Shown piece after piece: positions 1 to 7,648 of a stretch of DNA of 7,648 nt. The notes beneath the pieces were generated by a model that was not told the DNA's origin, did no database searches, and saw only the letters and a list, made by a program, of their open reading frames with translations. The DNA is taken from the NCBI GenBank assembly GCA_007119835.1, contig SKOX01000360.1, positions 1 through 7,648 on the forward strand, given 5' to 3'. A program made the translations under genes and the position numbers. This DNA comes from Paracoccaceae bacterium (GTDB lineage: Bacteria > Pseudomonadota > Alphaproteobacteria > Rhodobacterales > Rhodobacteraceae). Position 1 is the first letter of the stretch. Every line of letters starts with the position of its first letter.

Positions 1-1
1 C

Positions 2-538
2 GGCCAGCTCGTCCAGGCCCGGCGTGCGCTGCGTCCCGACGGCCTGCTCCTCGCGGTCTGCCTCGGCGGCGCGACGCTTTCCGAACTGCGCGCGGCGCTG
101 GCCGAGGCCGAGACCGAGGTCACCGGCGGCCTCAGCCCGCGGGTCGCGCCACTGGGCGAGTTGCGCGACCTCGGCGCGCTGCTGCAGCGGGCGGGCCTTG
201 CGATGCCGGTGGCCGACGCGGCCCGGCTGACGGTGCGCTACGAGAGCGCCTTCCACCTGATGCGCGACCTGCGCGCCATGGGCGAAACGAACGTCATGAT
301 CGACCGCCTGCGCCGCCCGACGCGGCGCGCCGTCTTCGCCCGGGCGGCCGAGATCTATGCCGAACGCTTCGGCGAGGCCGACGGGCGGGTGCGGGCGACC
401 TTCGAGACGCTGACGCTGACCGGCTGGGCTCCCGACCCGAGCCAGCAGCAGCCGCTCCGGCCCGGTTCGGCGGCACAGCGCCTCGCCGATGCCCTCGGCA
501 CCGAAGAACGCCCGACCGGCATCAAGACCGGCCGGTGA
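2..538 (+). CDS. SAM-dependent methyltransferase, NDUFAF5/BioC-like (5'-truncated)
   Basis: This is the C-terminal 178 codons of a class I SAM-dependent methyltransferase-fold protein. The frame is open from base 2 and ends at TGA 536-538. The N-terminal third, including the glycine-rich SAM-binding motif, lies outside the window. The visible part begins at the late Rossmann strands (QARRALRPDG, then LLLAVCLGG). It continues with the family's helical region (TNVMIDRLRRPTRRAVF, then AAEIYAERF) and ends with the typical GWAPDPSQQQPLRPGSA tail. These match the bacterial relatives of NDUFAF5, the mitochondrial complex I assembly factor, which hydroxylates an arginine of NDUFS7. BioC is a more distant relative. 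The bacterial substrate is not something the sequence shows. From memory, this family often sits beside comF in alphaproteobacteria, but that neighbour is not visible here. The family call is firm; methyl transfer versus hydroxylation is open. Confidence 0.85.
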   Translation, partial: GQLVQARRALRPDGLLLAVCLGGATLSELRAALAEAETEVTGGLSPRVAPLGELRDLGALLQRAGLAMPVADAARLTVRYESAFHLMRDLRAMGETNVMIDRLRRPTRRAVFARAAEIYAERFGEADGRVRATFETLTLTGWAPDPSQQQPLRPGSAAQRLADALGTEERPTGIKTGR

Positions 539-563
539 GCGGATCGCTTCCGGCGGCTCGACG

Positions 564-591
564 GTTGACCCCGCTCCGGCATCGGCTAGAT
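564..591 (+). promoter_or_regulatory. Candidate sigma-70-type promoter for hemH
   Basis: GTTGAC at 564-569 and CTAGAT at 586-591, separated by 16 bp, each match five of six bases of the alphaproteobacterial housekeeping pattern CTTGAC / CTATAT as I remember it. Transcription would start near 598, leaving a leader of about 43 nt before the ATG at 641. If the promoter is real, the ATG at 590 lies inside the -10 element and cannot be the hemH start. It sits in the 102-bp gap after the methyltransferase stop, so hemH may have its own promoter in addition to any readthrough. Confidence 0.5.
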
Positions 592-640
592 GCGGGAGTG
601 CCCCTTTGCTTCCGGATCAAGCCGCATGTATGACGCCCAG

Positions 641-1714
641 ATGACCGAACATCCGGTTTCGCTCCTGAAGCCAGGCGAGGGCCGGCTCGCCCATGCCACG
701 CCGGACCACCCGCCGGTCCCGCCGGCGCGCATCGGCGTGATCCTGGCCAACCTCGGCACGCCGGACGCGACCGACTACTGGTCGATGCGCCGCTACCTCA
801 ACGAGTTCCTGTCGGACCGGCGCGTCATCGACTACTCGCCGTGGTTCTGGCAACCGCTTCTGCAGCTCGTGATCCTGACCAAGCGGCCGTTCACCTCCGG
901 CGCGGCCTACAGGGGCATCTGGAACACCGAGGCCGACGAGAGCCCGCTGCTCACGATCACCCGCGACCAGACCCGCGCGGTCGCCGAGCGGATGCGCGTG
1001 GCGCACGGCGACCAGGTCGTCGTCGACTTCGCGATGCGCTACGGGAATCCCTCGACCCCGTCGGTCATCCGGAAGCTGCGCGAGCAGGGCTGCGAGCGCA
1101 TCGTGTTCTTCCCGCTCTACCCGCAGTATTCGGCGCCGACGACCGCGACCGCCTGCGACCAGGCGTTCAGGGCGCTCATGGAGCTGAAGTGGCAGCCGTC
1201 GGTGCGCACGGTGCCTGCCTACTACGAGCACCCTCTCTACATCGAAGCCCTGGCGAAGTCGGTCGAGGACGCCTATGCCAAGCTCGACCGCCGGCCCGAC
1301 ATGCTGGTGACCAGCTACCACGGCGTGCCGCTGCGCTATCTGCTGGAGGGCGACCCCTACCACTGCCAGTGCCAGAAGACGACGCGTCTGCTGCGCGAGC
1401 GTCTGGGCTTCGCGAAGGAAGAGGTGGTCACCACCTTCCAGTCGCGGTTCGGCTCCGAGGAGTGGCTGAAGCCCTATACTGTCGAAGAAGTCGCCCGGCT
1501 CGCCGAAGCGGGCAAGAAGCACATCGCGATCATGGCCCCCGCCTTTTCCTCCGACTGCGTCGAGACGCTCGAGGAGATCAACGAGGAGATCCGCGAAAGC
1601 TTCGAGGAGGCAGGCGGCGAGAGCTTCACCTACATCCCCTGCCTCAATGCCGAGGACGCCCACATCGACATGATGGTCGCGGTCCTCGAGCGCGAGCTCG
1701 CCGGCTGGGTGTGA
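641..1714 (+). CDS. hemH: Ferrochelatase (protoheme ferro-lyase)
   Basis: Ferrochelatase inserts Fe2+ into protoporphyrin IX, the last step of protoheme synthesis, at the inner face of the cytoplasmic membrane. The 357-residue product is a normal family length. Family signatures in order are NLGTPDATDYWSMRRYL near residues 38-54, FLSDRRVID, the IWNTEADESPL block, FAMRYGNPS, and PLYPQYSAPTTATA. SYHGVP follows, whose His227 is the expected metal/catalytic histidine, then GDPYHCQCQKT, TTFQSRFGSEEWLKP, and PAFSSDCVETLEEI with the conserved catalytic Glu308. Six cysteines are present (151, 172, 242, 244, 306, 334). I cannot decide from these whether it carries a [2Fe-2S] cluster like some bacterial ferrochelatases. 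The start is uncertain: ATG 641 and ATG 626 (weak GGA ten bases upstream) are both plausible and neither has a good ribosome binding site. ATG 590 overlaps the likely -10 element and would add a non-conserved tail. Confidence 0.96.
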   Translation: MTEHPVSLLKPGEGRLAHATPDHPPVPPARIGVILANLGTPDATDYWSMRRYLNEFLSDRRVIDYSPWFWQPLLQLVILTKRPFTSGAAYRGIWNTEADESPLLTITRDQTRAVAERMRVAHGDQVVVDFAMRYGNPSTPSVIRKLREQGCERIVFFPLYPQYSAPTTATACDQAFRALMELKWQPSVRTVPAYYEHPLYIEALAKSVEDAYAKLDRRPDMLVTSYHGVPLRYLLEGDPYHCQCQKTTRLLRERLGFAKEEVVTTFQSRFGSEEWLKPYTVEEVARLAEAGKKHIAIMAPAFSSDCVETLEEINEEIRESFEEAGGESFTYIPCLNAEDAHIDMMVAVLERELAGWV

Positions 1715-1721
1715 ACCCGGC

Positions 1722-1907
1722 TCAGACGGCGCGCTCGTCCACCTTCTGGCCCTGCGCCGGAGCCGGCAAGGCAGCCGAATTCGCACTGACACGGCGGCCG
1801 CGATAGAGCCGCGTTCCCACGCGGACGAGCAGGTCGCCGCAGGGCAGGCGGTTCACGAGATCGCCCTGCACGGAGATGCAGGTGCCGAGCGAAATGGTTG
1901 CGATCAT
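1722..1907 (-). CDS. Small conserved-looking hypothetical protein, 61 aa
   Basis: I do not recognise this gene with certainty. The ATG at 1907-1905 is preceded by a strong ribosome binding site (GGAGAGGG, 1911-1918), and a promoter-like AT-rich region lies further upstream, so it is likely translated. Residues 1-40 alternate hydrophobic and polar residues with regular glycines (ATISLGTCISVQGDLV, then LLVRVGTRLYRGRRV), which suggests a small beta-barrel or beta-sheet domain. There are two cysteines, Cys10 and Cys23. Residues 41-61 are rich in Ala, Pro and Gln and look disordered. There is no signal peptide or membrane segment, so it is probably cytoplasmic. It reads in the same direction as mutT but is separated by 105 bp, so it is probably its own transcription unit. 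It converges on hemH, the two stop codons being 7 bp apart. No function can be assigned. Confidence 0.7.
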   Translation of the reverse strand: MIATISLGTCISVQGDLVNRLPCGDLLVRVGTRLYRGRRVSANSAALPAPAQGQKVDERAV

Positions 1908-1910
1908 GGT

Positions 1911-1918
1911 CCCTCTCC
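1911..1918 (-). promoter_or_regulatory. Strong Shine-Dalgarno for the 61-aa gene
   Basis: On the minus strand GGAGAGGG precedes the ATG at 1907, with GGAG seven bases from the start codon. This is the best evidence that the small frame is translated and it fixes the start. The surrounding nonamer GACGGAGAG occurs at exactly the same distance from the isomerase start codon (4717-4725). Confidence 0.7.
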
Positions 1919-1974
1919 GTCTTCCGACGCGTTCTGCTGGGATAACATAAAAGACTTACCGGTTCACTAATCCG

Positions 1975-2003
1975 ATGATAGAGTGCTTAGGGATTCGTCA
2001 CAA
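1975..2003 (-). promoter_or_regulatory. Candidate promoter for the 61-aa gene
   Basis: On the minus strand TTGTGA (1998-2003) and TATCAT (1975-1980) are separated by exactly 17 bp. The -10 matches TATAAT in five of six positions and the -35 matches TTGACA in four. The predicted start is near 1968, giving a leader of about 60 nt. The whole 1908-2012 gap is much richer in A and T than the flanking coding DNA, as expected of a promoter region. It lies immediately downstream of the mutT stop. No T-tract hairpin terminator for mutT is visible here, so readthrough from the operon is also possible. Confidence 0.5.
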
Positions 2004-2012
2004 GTGCTCAAA

Positions 2013-2411
2013 TCACAGCCAGTCGCGCAGGACGGGAATGAGCGGCAGGTCGGCCGGCGGCATCGGGTAGTCGCGCAGCCGTTCCGGCCGGACCCAGCGC
2101 AGCGCCTGCGCTTCCCGGGCCTCGGGCACGCCCTCCCACTTGCGGCAGGCAAACAGCGGCATCAGCAGGTGGAACGTTTCGTAGGCATGGCTCGCGAAGG
2201 TCAGCGGCGCGAGGCAACTCGCCCAGGTGTCGATGCCGATCTCCTCGCGGAGCTCGCGGATCAGGGCGGCTTCCGGCGTCTCGTCGGGCTCGACCTTGCC
2301 GCCGGGAAATTCCCACAATCCCGCCATCGCCTTCCCCTCGGGCCGCTGTGCCAGCAGCACGCGGCCGTCGGCGTCGATCAGGGCAACAGCGGCGACGAGG
2401 ACGAGCCTCAC
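2013..2411 (-). CDS. mutT: Nudix hydrolase, 8-oxo-dGTP diphosphatase type (MutT)
   Basis: MutT hydrolyses 8-oxo-(d)GTP to the monophosphate in the cytoplasm, preventing mutagenic incorporation of the oxidised nucleotide. The 132-residue product is the usual single-domain length. The Nudix box is complete at residues 38-60 (G, five residues, E, seven residues, RELREEIGI), preceded by the MutT-typical GLWEFPGG. The C-terminal PPADLPLIPVL aligns with the E. coli base-recognition segment PPANEPVI, so Asp121 stands where E. coli has Asn119. The start is GTG at 2411-2409 and overlaps the argJ stop in GTGA, so translational coupling to argJ is likely, and no strong ribosome binding site is seen. The Nudix call is certain. 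The 8-oxo-dGTP substrate is inferred from the resemblance to MutT rather than to other Nudix families. Confidence 0.92.
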   Translation of the reverse strand: MRLVLVAAVALIDADGRVLLAQRPEGKAMAGLWEFPGGKVEPDETPEAALIRELREEIGIDTWASCLAPLTFASHAYETFHLLMPLFACRKWEGVPEAREAQALRWVRPERLRDYPMPPADLPLIPVLRDWL

Positions 2412-3757
2412 GAACGGTAATCCGCGTTGATCTGGATGTAGCGGTGGGTCATGTCGCAGGTCCAGACGGTCGCGCCGGCCGCTCCCACGCCGAGATCGAC
2501 GGCGATGCTCAGATCCGACCGCTTCATGTACGCCGCCCCGTCCACCTCCCGGTAGCCGGGCGCGACGAGGCCGTCCTCGGCGACGAGGATGTCGCCGAAC
2601 CGGATCGCCAGCCGGTCACGGTCGGCATGGGCGCCGGACTTGCCCACCGCCATGACGATCCGGCCCCAGTTCGGATCCTCGCCCGCGATCGCCGTCTTGA
2701 CGAGCGGCGAGTTTGCGATCGCCATCGCCGCCCGCCGCGCCTCGGCCGGGCTCTTCGCGCCGGTTACCGCGATCTCGACGAACTTCGTTGCGCCCTCGCC
2801 GTCGCGCACGACCTGGTGGGCGAGGTCGCGCATCACGCTTTCGAGCGCCTCCCGGAACGCACGCGCGCGGGCGTCGGCGCCATGGCGGATCGGCTTCATC
2901 CCGGCCTTGCCCGTGGCCGCCACGATCACGCTGTCGGAGGTCGAGGTGTCGCCGTCGACGGTGATGCAGTTGAACGTGGCATCCGCCGCCTTCGCCACCA
3001 TGCCCTGCAGCAGGCTCCGCTCGATCGCGGCATCGGTGAAGACGAAGGCGAGCATCGTGGCCATGTCGGGCGCGATCATGCCCGAGCCCTTCGCGATCCC
3101 GGCGATCGTCACCTCCGCGCCGTCGAGGTCCAGCGTCGCGGCCGCGCCCTTGGCGTAGGTGTCGGTCGTCATGATCGCGCGCGCGGCATCCCCGATCCCG
3201 CCCGGATCGAGCGCGGCGACGAGACCGTCCACCGCATCGGTGATCCGGCCCGCGGGCAGCGGCTCGCCGATGACGCCGGTCGAGGCGACGAGGACATGCT
3301 CGGCCGGCAGGGAAAGGGCGTCGGCCACCGCCTCGACCGTGGCCGCGACGCCTGCGCGGCCCACGGCGCCGGTGAAGGCGTTGGCGTTGCCCGAATTCAC
3401 CAGGATGGCGAAGCCCGCCTCGGGCCGCGGGTCGCGCGCCATCGCCGCGAGGCAGTTCTCGCACCAGAGCACCGGCGCCGAACGCGTCGCCGAGCGGGTG
3501 AAGACGCCCGCGACCGACGCGCCCGCCTCGACGTGGGCAAGCGTCACGTCGAGGCGGCCGGTGTAGCGAACCCCGGCCTCGGCGGCGGCGAAGCGGACGC
3601 CCGCCACCGCCGGCAGATCACGAAAGCCCCCCGGAGGTGCGAGCGGCGAGACGCTCGCGGCGCCGTTGCCGCCGGCCTTGGCCGCTGCCTTCTTCCGGGC
3701 CTTCTTCTGCGCCTTCTTGCCGGCCTTGTCCTTCTGCCGGTCGTCCTTCTTGCCCAT
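2408..3757 (-). CDS. argJ: Bifunctional ornithine acetyltransferase / N-acetylglutamate synthase
   Basis: ArgJ moves the acetyl group from N2-acetylornithine to glutamate, and in bifunctional forms also acetylates glutamate from acetyl-CoA. It feeds the cyclic route of arginine synthesis in the cytoplasm. The 449-residue precursor contains SPLAPPGGFRDLP near residue 37, GVFTRSATRSAPV, LVNSGNANAFTG, ASTGVIGEPLP, and TTDTYAKGA. KGSGMIAPDMATML follows, then DPNWGRIVMAVGKSG and the terminal YIQINADYRS. Family knowledge places self-cleavage between Ala233 and Thr234, Thr234 becoming the catalytic N-terminus of the beta chain (216 residues). Unusually, residues 1-27 carry 11 Lys and 2 Arg. No ATG, GTG or TTG alternative start is apparent between this tail and the core, so the tail is probably translated. 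GAGGGA lies ten bases before the ATG. The isomerase stop is 30 bp upstream and mutT overlaps the 3' end. Bifunctionality is inferred. Confidence 0.96.
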   Translation of the reverse strand: MGKKDDRQKDKAGKKAQKKARKKAAAKAGGNGAASVSPLAPPGGFRDLPAVAGVRFAAAEAGVRYTGRLDVTLAHVEAGASVAGVFTRSATRSAPVLWCENCLAAMARDPRPEAGFAILVNSGNANAFTGAVGRAGVAATVEAVADALSLPAEHVLVASTGVIGEPLPAGRITDAVDGLVAALDPGGIGDAARAIMTTDTYAKGAAATLDLDGAEVTIAGIAKGSGMIAPDMATMLAFVFTDAAIERSLLQGMVAKAADATFNCITVDGDTSTSDSVIVAATGKAGMKPIRHGADARARAFREALESVMRDLAHQVVRDGEGATKFVEIAVTGAKSPAEARRAAMAIANSPLVKTAIAGEDPNWGRIVMAVGKSGAHADRDRLAIRFGDILVAEDGLVAPGYREVDGAAYMKRSDLSIAVDLGVGAAGATVWTCDMTHRYIQINADYRS

Positions 3758-3787
3758 CCGCGTGCTGTCCCTCGCGCTGATGCCGAA

Positions 3788-4711
3788 CTATTCCTCGAGG
3801 ATCGTCACGTCCCGGATCGCCGCCGGCGGCAGGTCCGGCTCCGGCCGCTCGACCTCCGCCTCCGCGCGCAGCGCCTCGAGCTCCTCGGTGAGCCGCTGCT
3901 GCCGGATCTGGTCGACGAGCTGCGGGCGCACCTCCTCGAGCGCGGGCGGCTCGGTCTCGCGCGTCTCCTCGAGCCGGATGAGATGCCAGCCGAACTGGGT
4001 CTGGATCGGCCCACGGACCTCGCCCTCCTCCATGTCGGTCACGGCCTCCTCGAACTCGGGCACCATCATGCCCGGCCCGAACCAGCCGAGGTCGCCGCCG
4101 CGCTGCGCCGCGGCGTCGAGCGAATGCTCCCGCGCCAGCTCGGCGAAGTCGGCATCCTGGTCGATCTCCTCGCGCAGCTCCTGCGCCTCCTCCTCGGTCG
4201 CCACGATGATGTGCGACGCCCGCCATTCGGTCTCCGGCTCGAAGTCCTCGATCGCCTCCTGGTAGGCCGCCTGGATCGCCGCCTCGTCGATCTCCGCGGC
4301 GACGCGCGCGAGCACGGCCTGCTGGGCCAGGGTGCCGCGCCGCTCGTTGTCGAGATGCAGCCGCACGGCGAGAGGATCGTCCTCGGGCGCTTCCGACACC
4401 GACCGCGCAAGCAGCTCCTGGTCGATGAGCTGGTCGATCAGTCCCTCGAGCAACGTCTCGTCGGGCAGGGCCTGGAACTGCTCGGGCAGCCGCTCCAGCA
4501 GGACGATGACATGGCCGAGGGTGATCTGCGTGTCGTCGACCCTCGCCACCACCGTGGAGGCGTCGTAGTCGCGATCCCCCGCGGCCTCCGCGACATCGGC
4601 CTCCGGCGTCTCGTCGGGCAGCGCGTCCTGCGCGGCGGCCGTCCAGCCGAGGGCGAGGATGCCGGCAAGGGCGGTGGTGCCGACAAGGCCGGCCGTGGTG
4701 AAGCTGCGCAT
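3788..4711 (-). CDS. Secreted parvulin-type peptidyl-prolyl cis-trans isomerase
   Basis: This predicted periplasmic folding factor catalyses cis-trans isomerisation at proline bonds. Residues 1-27 form a Sec signal peptide: basic MR, a hydrophobic core near residues 7-24, and AAA before Gln28, with no lipobox cysteine. Residues 50-160 form a helical SurA_N-like chaperone region (TLGHVIVLLERLPEQF; LLEGLIDQLIDQELLA). Residues 163-250 are a parvulin domain: ASHIIVATEEEA, DFAELAREHSLD, RGGDLGWFGPGMMVPEFEEA, and the final TQFGWHLIRLEE. His167 and His243 match the conserved parvulin histidines. Residues 251-307 are charged and probably helical. The protein has no lysine or cysteine, and by my count the mature part has 72 Asp/Glu against 21 Arg. 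The ATG at 4711 is chosen because it gives the signal peptide and has GGAGAGA seven bases upstream. It is the first gene of the operon with argJ and mutT and is divergent from secA. Confidence 0.92.
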   Translation of the reverse strand: MRSFTTAGLVGTTALAGILALGWTAAAQDALPDETPEADVAEAAGDRDYDASTVVARVDDTQITLGHVIVLLERLPEQFQALPDETLLEGLIDQLIDQELLARSVSEAPEDDPLAVRLHLDNERRGTLAQQAVLARVAAEIDEAAIQAAYQEAIEDFEPETEWRASHIIVATEEEAQELREEIDQDADFAELAREHSLDAAAQRGGDLGWFGPGMMVPEFEEAVTDMEEGEVRGPIQTQFGWHLIRLEETRETEPPALEEVRPQLVDQIRQQRLTEELEALRAEAEVERPEPDLPPAAIRDVTILEE

Positions 4712-4715
4712 CGTG

Positions 4716-4722
4716 TCTCTCC
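4716..4722 (-). promoter_or_regulatory. Shine-Dalgarno fixing the isomerase start
   Basis: GGAGAGA on the minus strand ends four bases before the ATG at 4711, with GGAG at a seven-base spacing. It decides the start in a frame that stays open for another 224 codons upstream, across the intergenic region into the 5' end of secA. Confidence 0.7.
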
Positions 4723-4835
4723 GTCTCGCGCGCACCTCGCTCGAAAGGCGCGTCGTGTTCCCTTGATGGCCCGCCTGGAGGCGGCGTGGTGAACCGCTTC
4801 CGCCGGCCCGGTGATGACCTGCCCCGGGGCCGACG

Positions 4836-4863
4836 TTGACAGCCGGCACCGTGCCGCTTACAT
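4836..4863 (+). promoter_or_regulatory. Candidate secA promoter
   Basis: A perfect TTGACA at 4836-4841 is followed by TTACAT at 4858-4863 with a 16-bp spacer (or TACATC at 17 bp). Transcription would start near 4870, giving a secA leader of about 160 nt. The spacer contains a perfect 13-bp dyad, CGGCAC-C-GTGCCG (4844-4856), in an operator-like position. This is the strongest -35 element seen in the window. Confidence 0.55.
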
Positions 4864-4904
4864 CGGCGTGCATTCGCGCAACGGCGGTCCGCGCGACGCG
4901 CAGG

Positions 4905-4931
4905 ATTAGACCGTTCGGGACCGCGGAACAA
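4905..4931 (-). promoter_or_regulatory. Candidate promoter for the isomerase-argJ-mutT operon
   Basis: On the minus strand TTGTTC (4926-4931) and TCTAAT (4905-4910) are separated by 15 bp. The -10 matches TATAAT in five of six positions. The -35 is weak and the spacer is short. The predicted start near 4898 leaves a leader of about 187 nt. I saw no better minus-strand candidate between here and 4712. Confidence 0.33.
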
Positions 4932-5030
4932 GCGCCCCCTTCCTGACTTGCGCGTGGGGCGAACGGGCCGCCGAAGCGCTTGATGACGGCGGCACGACGC
5001 CGCAAATCGGACGGGTAGGGCACGGATCTC

Positions 5031-7648
<2,618 letters not shown>

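Larger units (their letters stand above)
4712..5030. other. Divergent intergenic region between the isomerase gene and secA
   Basis: This is 319 bp with no supportable protein gene. It contains the isomerase ribosome binding site (4716-4722), a short inverted repeat CCGCCTGGAGGCGG (4771-4784) that would fold in the isomerase leader, and a palindrome GCCCCGGGGC (4821-4830). It also holds a plus-strand promoter candidate for secA (4836-4863), a minus-strand promoter candidate (4905-4931), and a GCCGCC/GGCGGC hairpin (4967-4993) in the secA leader. An 11-codon frame starts at 4983 and stops at TAG 5016-5018. That stop is in frame with secA, so secA cannot start upstream of 5019. Confidence 0.75.

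Noticed and set aside
527..536. ACCGGCCGGT palindrome at the methyltransferase stop as a terminator or binding site
   Set aside because: It has no loop or T-tract and lies inside coding sequence. Short GC palindromes are expected by chance here.
590..640. An upstream hemH start at ATG 590
   Set aside because: The codon overlaps the candidate -10 element (586-591), has no ribosome binding site, and adds a non-conserved tail.
1700..1721. An intrinsic terminator at the hemH end
   Set aside because: The stem is only four clean base pairs with a bulged extension and there is no T-tract on either strand.
617..1792. A 391-codon minus-strand frame antisense to hemH
   Set aside because: No recognisable domain, Arg/Leu/Val-biased composition, and hemH on the other strand is certain.
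2348..4792. An 814-codon plus-strand frame antisense to argJ and the isomerase
   Set aside because: Low-complexity Arg/Gly/Leu/His translation typical of a shadow frame. Both genes underneath have full family motifs and proper starts.

Overview
The window is high-GC DNA with uniform codon use and tightly packed housekeeping genes. The protein families point to an alphaproteobacterium, probably near the Rhodobacterales or Rhodospirillales. The main evidence is the SecA sequence type, the bifunctional ArgJ with a lysine-rich N-terminus, the NDUFAF5-type methyltransferase, and the secA / peptidyl-prolyl isomerase / argJ / mutT grouping. The lineage call is inference from family resemblance; no rRNA or tRNA gene is present to confirm it.

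Layout, left to right. (1) 2-538 (+) is the 3' part of an NDUFAF5/BioC-like SAM-dependent methyltransferase gene, cut by the window edge. (2) A recognisable promoter at about 564-591 leads to hemH (ferrochelatase, 641-1714, +), the last step of protoheme synthesis. (3) hemH converges, with a gap of only 7 bp, on a small unrecognised minus-strand gene (1722-1907) that has a strong ribosome binding site and its own AT-rich promoter region (1908-2012). (4) A minus-strand operon reads right to left: a secreted parvulin-type peptidyl-prolyl isomerase (3788-4711), then argJ (2408-3757), then mutT (2013-2411). The gaps are 30 bp and a 4-bp start/stop overlap. (5) A 319-bp divergent intergenic region (4712-5030) holds candidate promoters for both directions. 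(6) secA starts at 5031 (+) and runs off the right edge without a stop.

How the genes fit together: SecA drives preprotein export and the divergently transcribed isomerase has a Sec signal peptide, so the pair plausibly links export to periplasmic folding. ArgJ (arginine biosynthesis, acetyl recycling) and MutT (oxidised-nucleotide sanitation) share the isomerase's transcript without an obvious functional link. HemH and the methyltransferase form a separate plus-strand block.

I found no mobile element, CRISPR array, RNA gene, phage gene or defence module, and no clear undescribed multi-gene system. The points worth a second look are small in scale: a lysine-free, extremely acidic isomerase; the lysine-rich tail on ArgJ; the small gene at 1722-1907 with its unusual AT-rich upstream region; and the promoter architecture between the isomerase gene and secA, including a 13-bp dyad in the secA promoter spacer.
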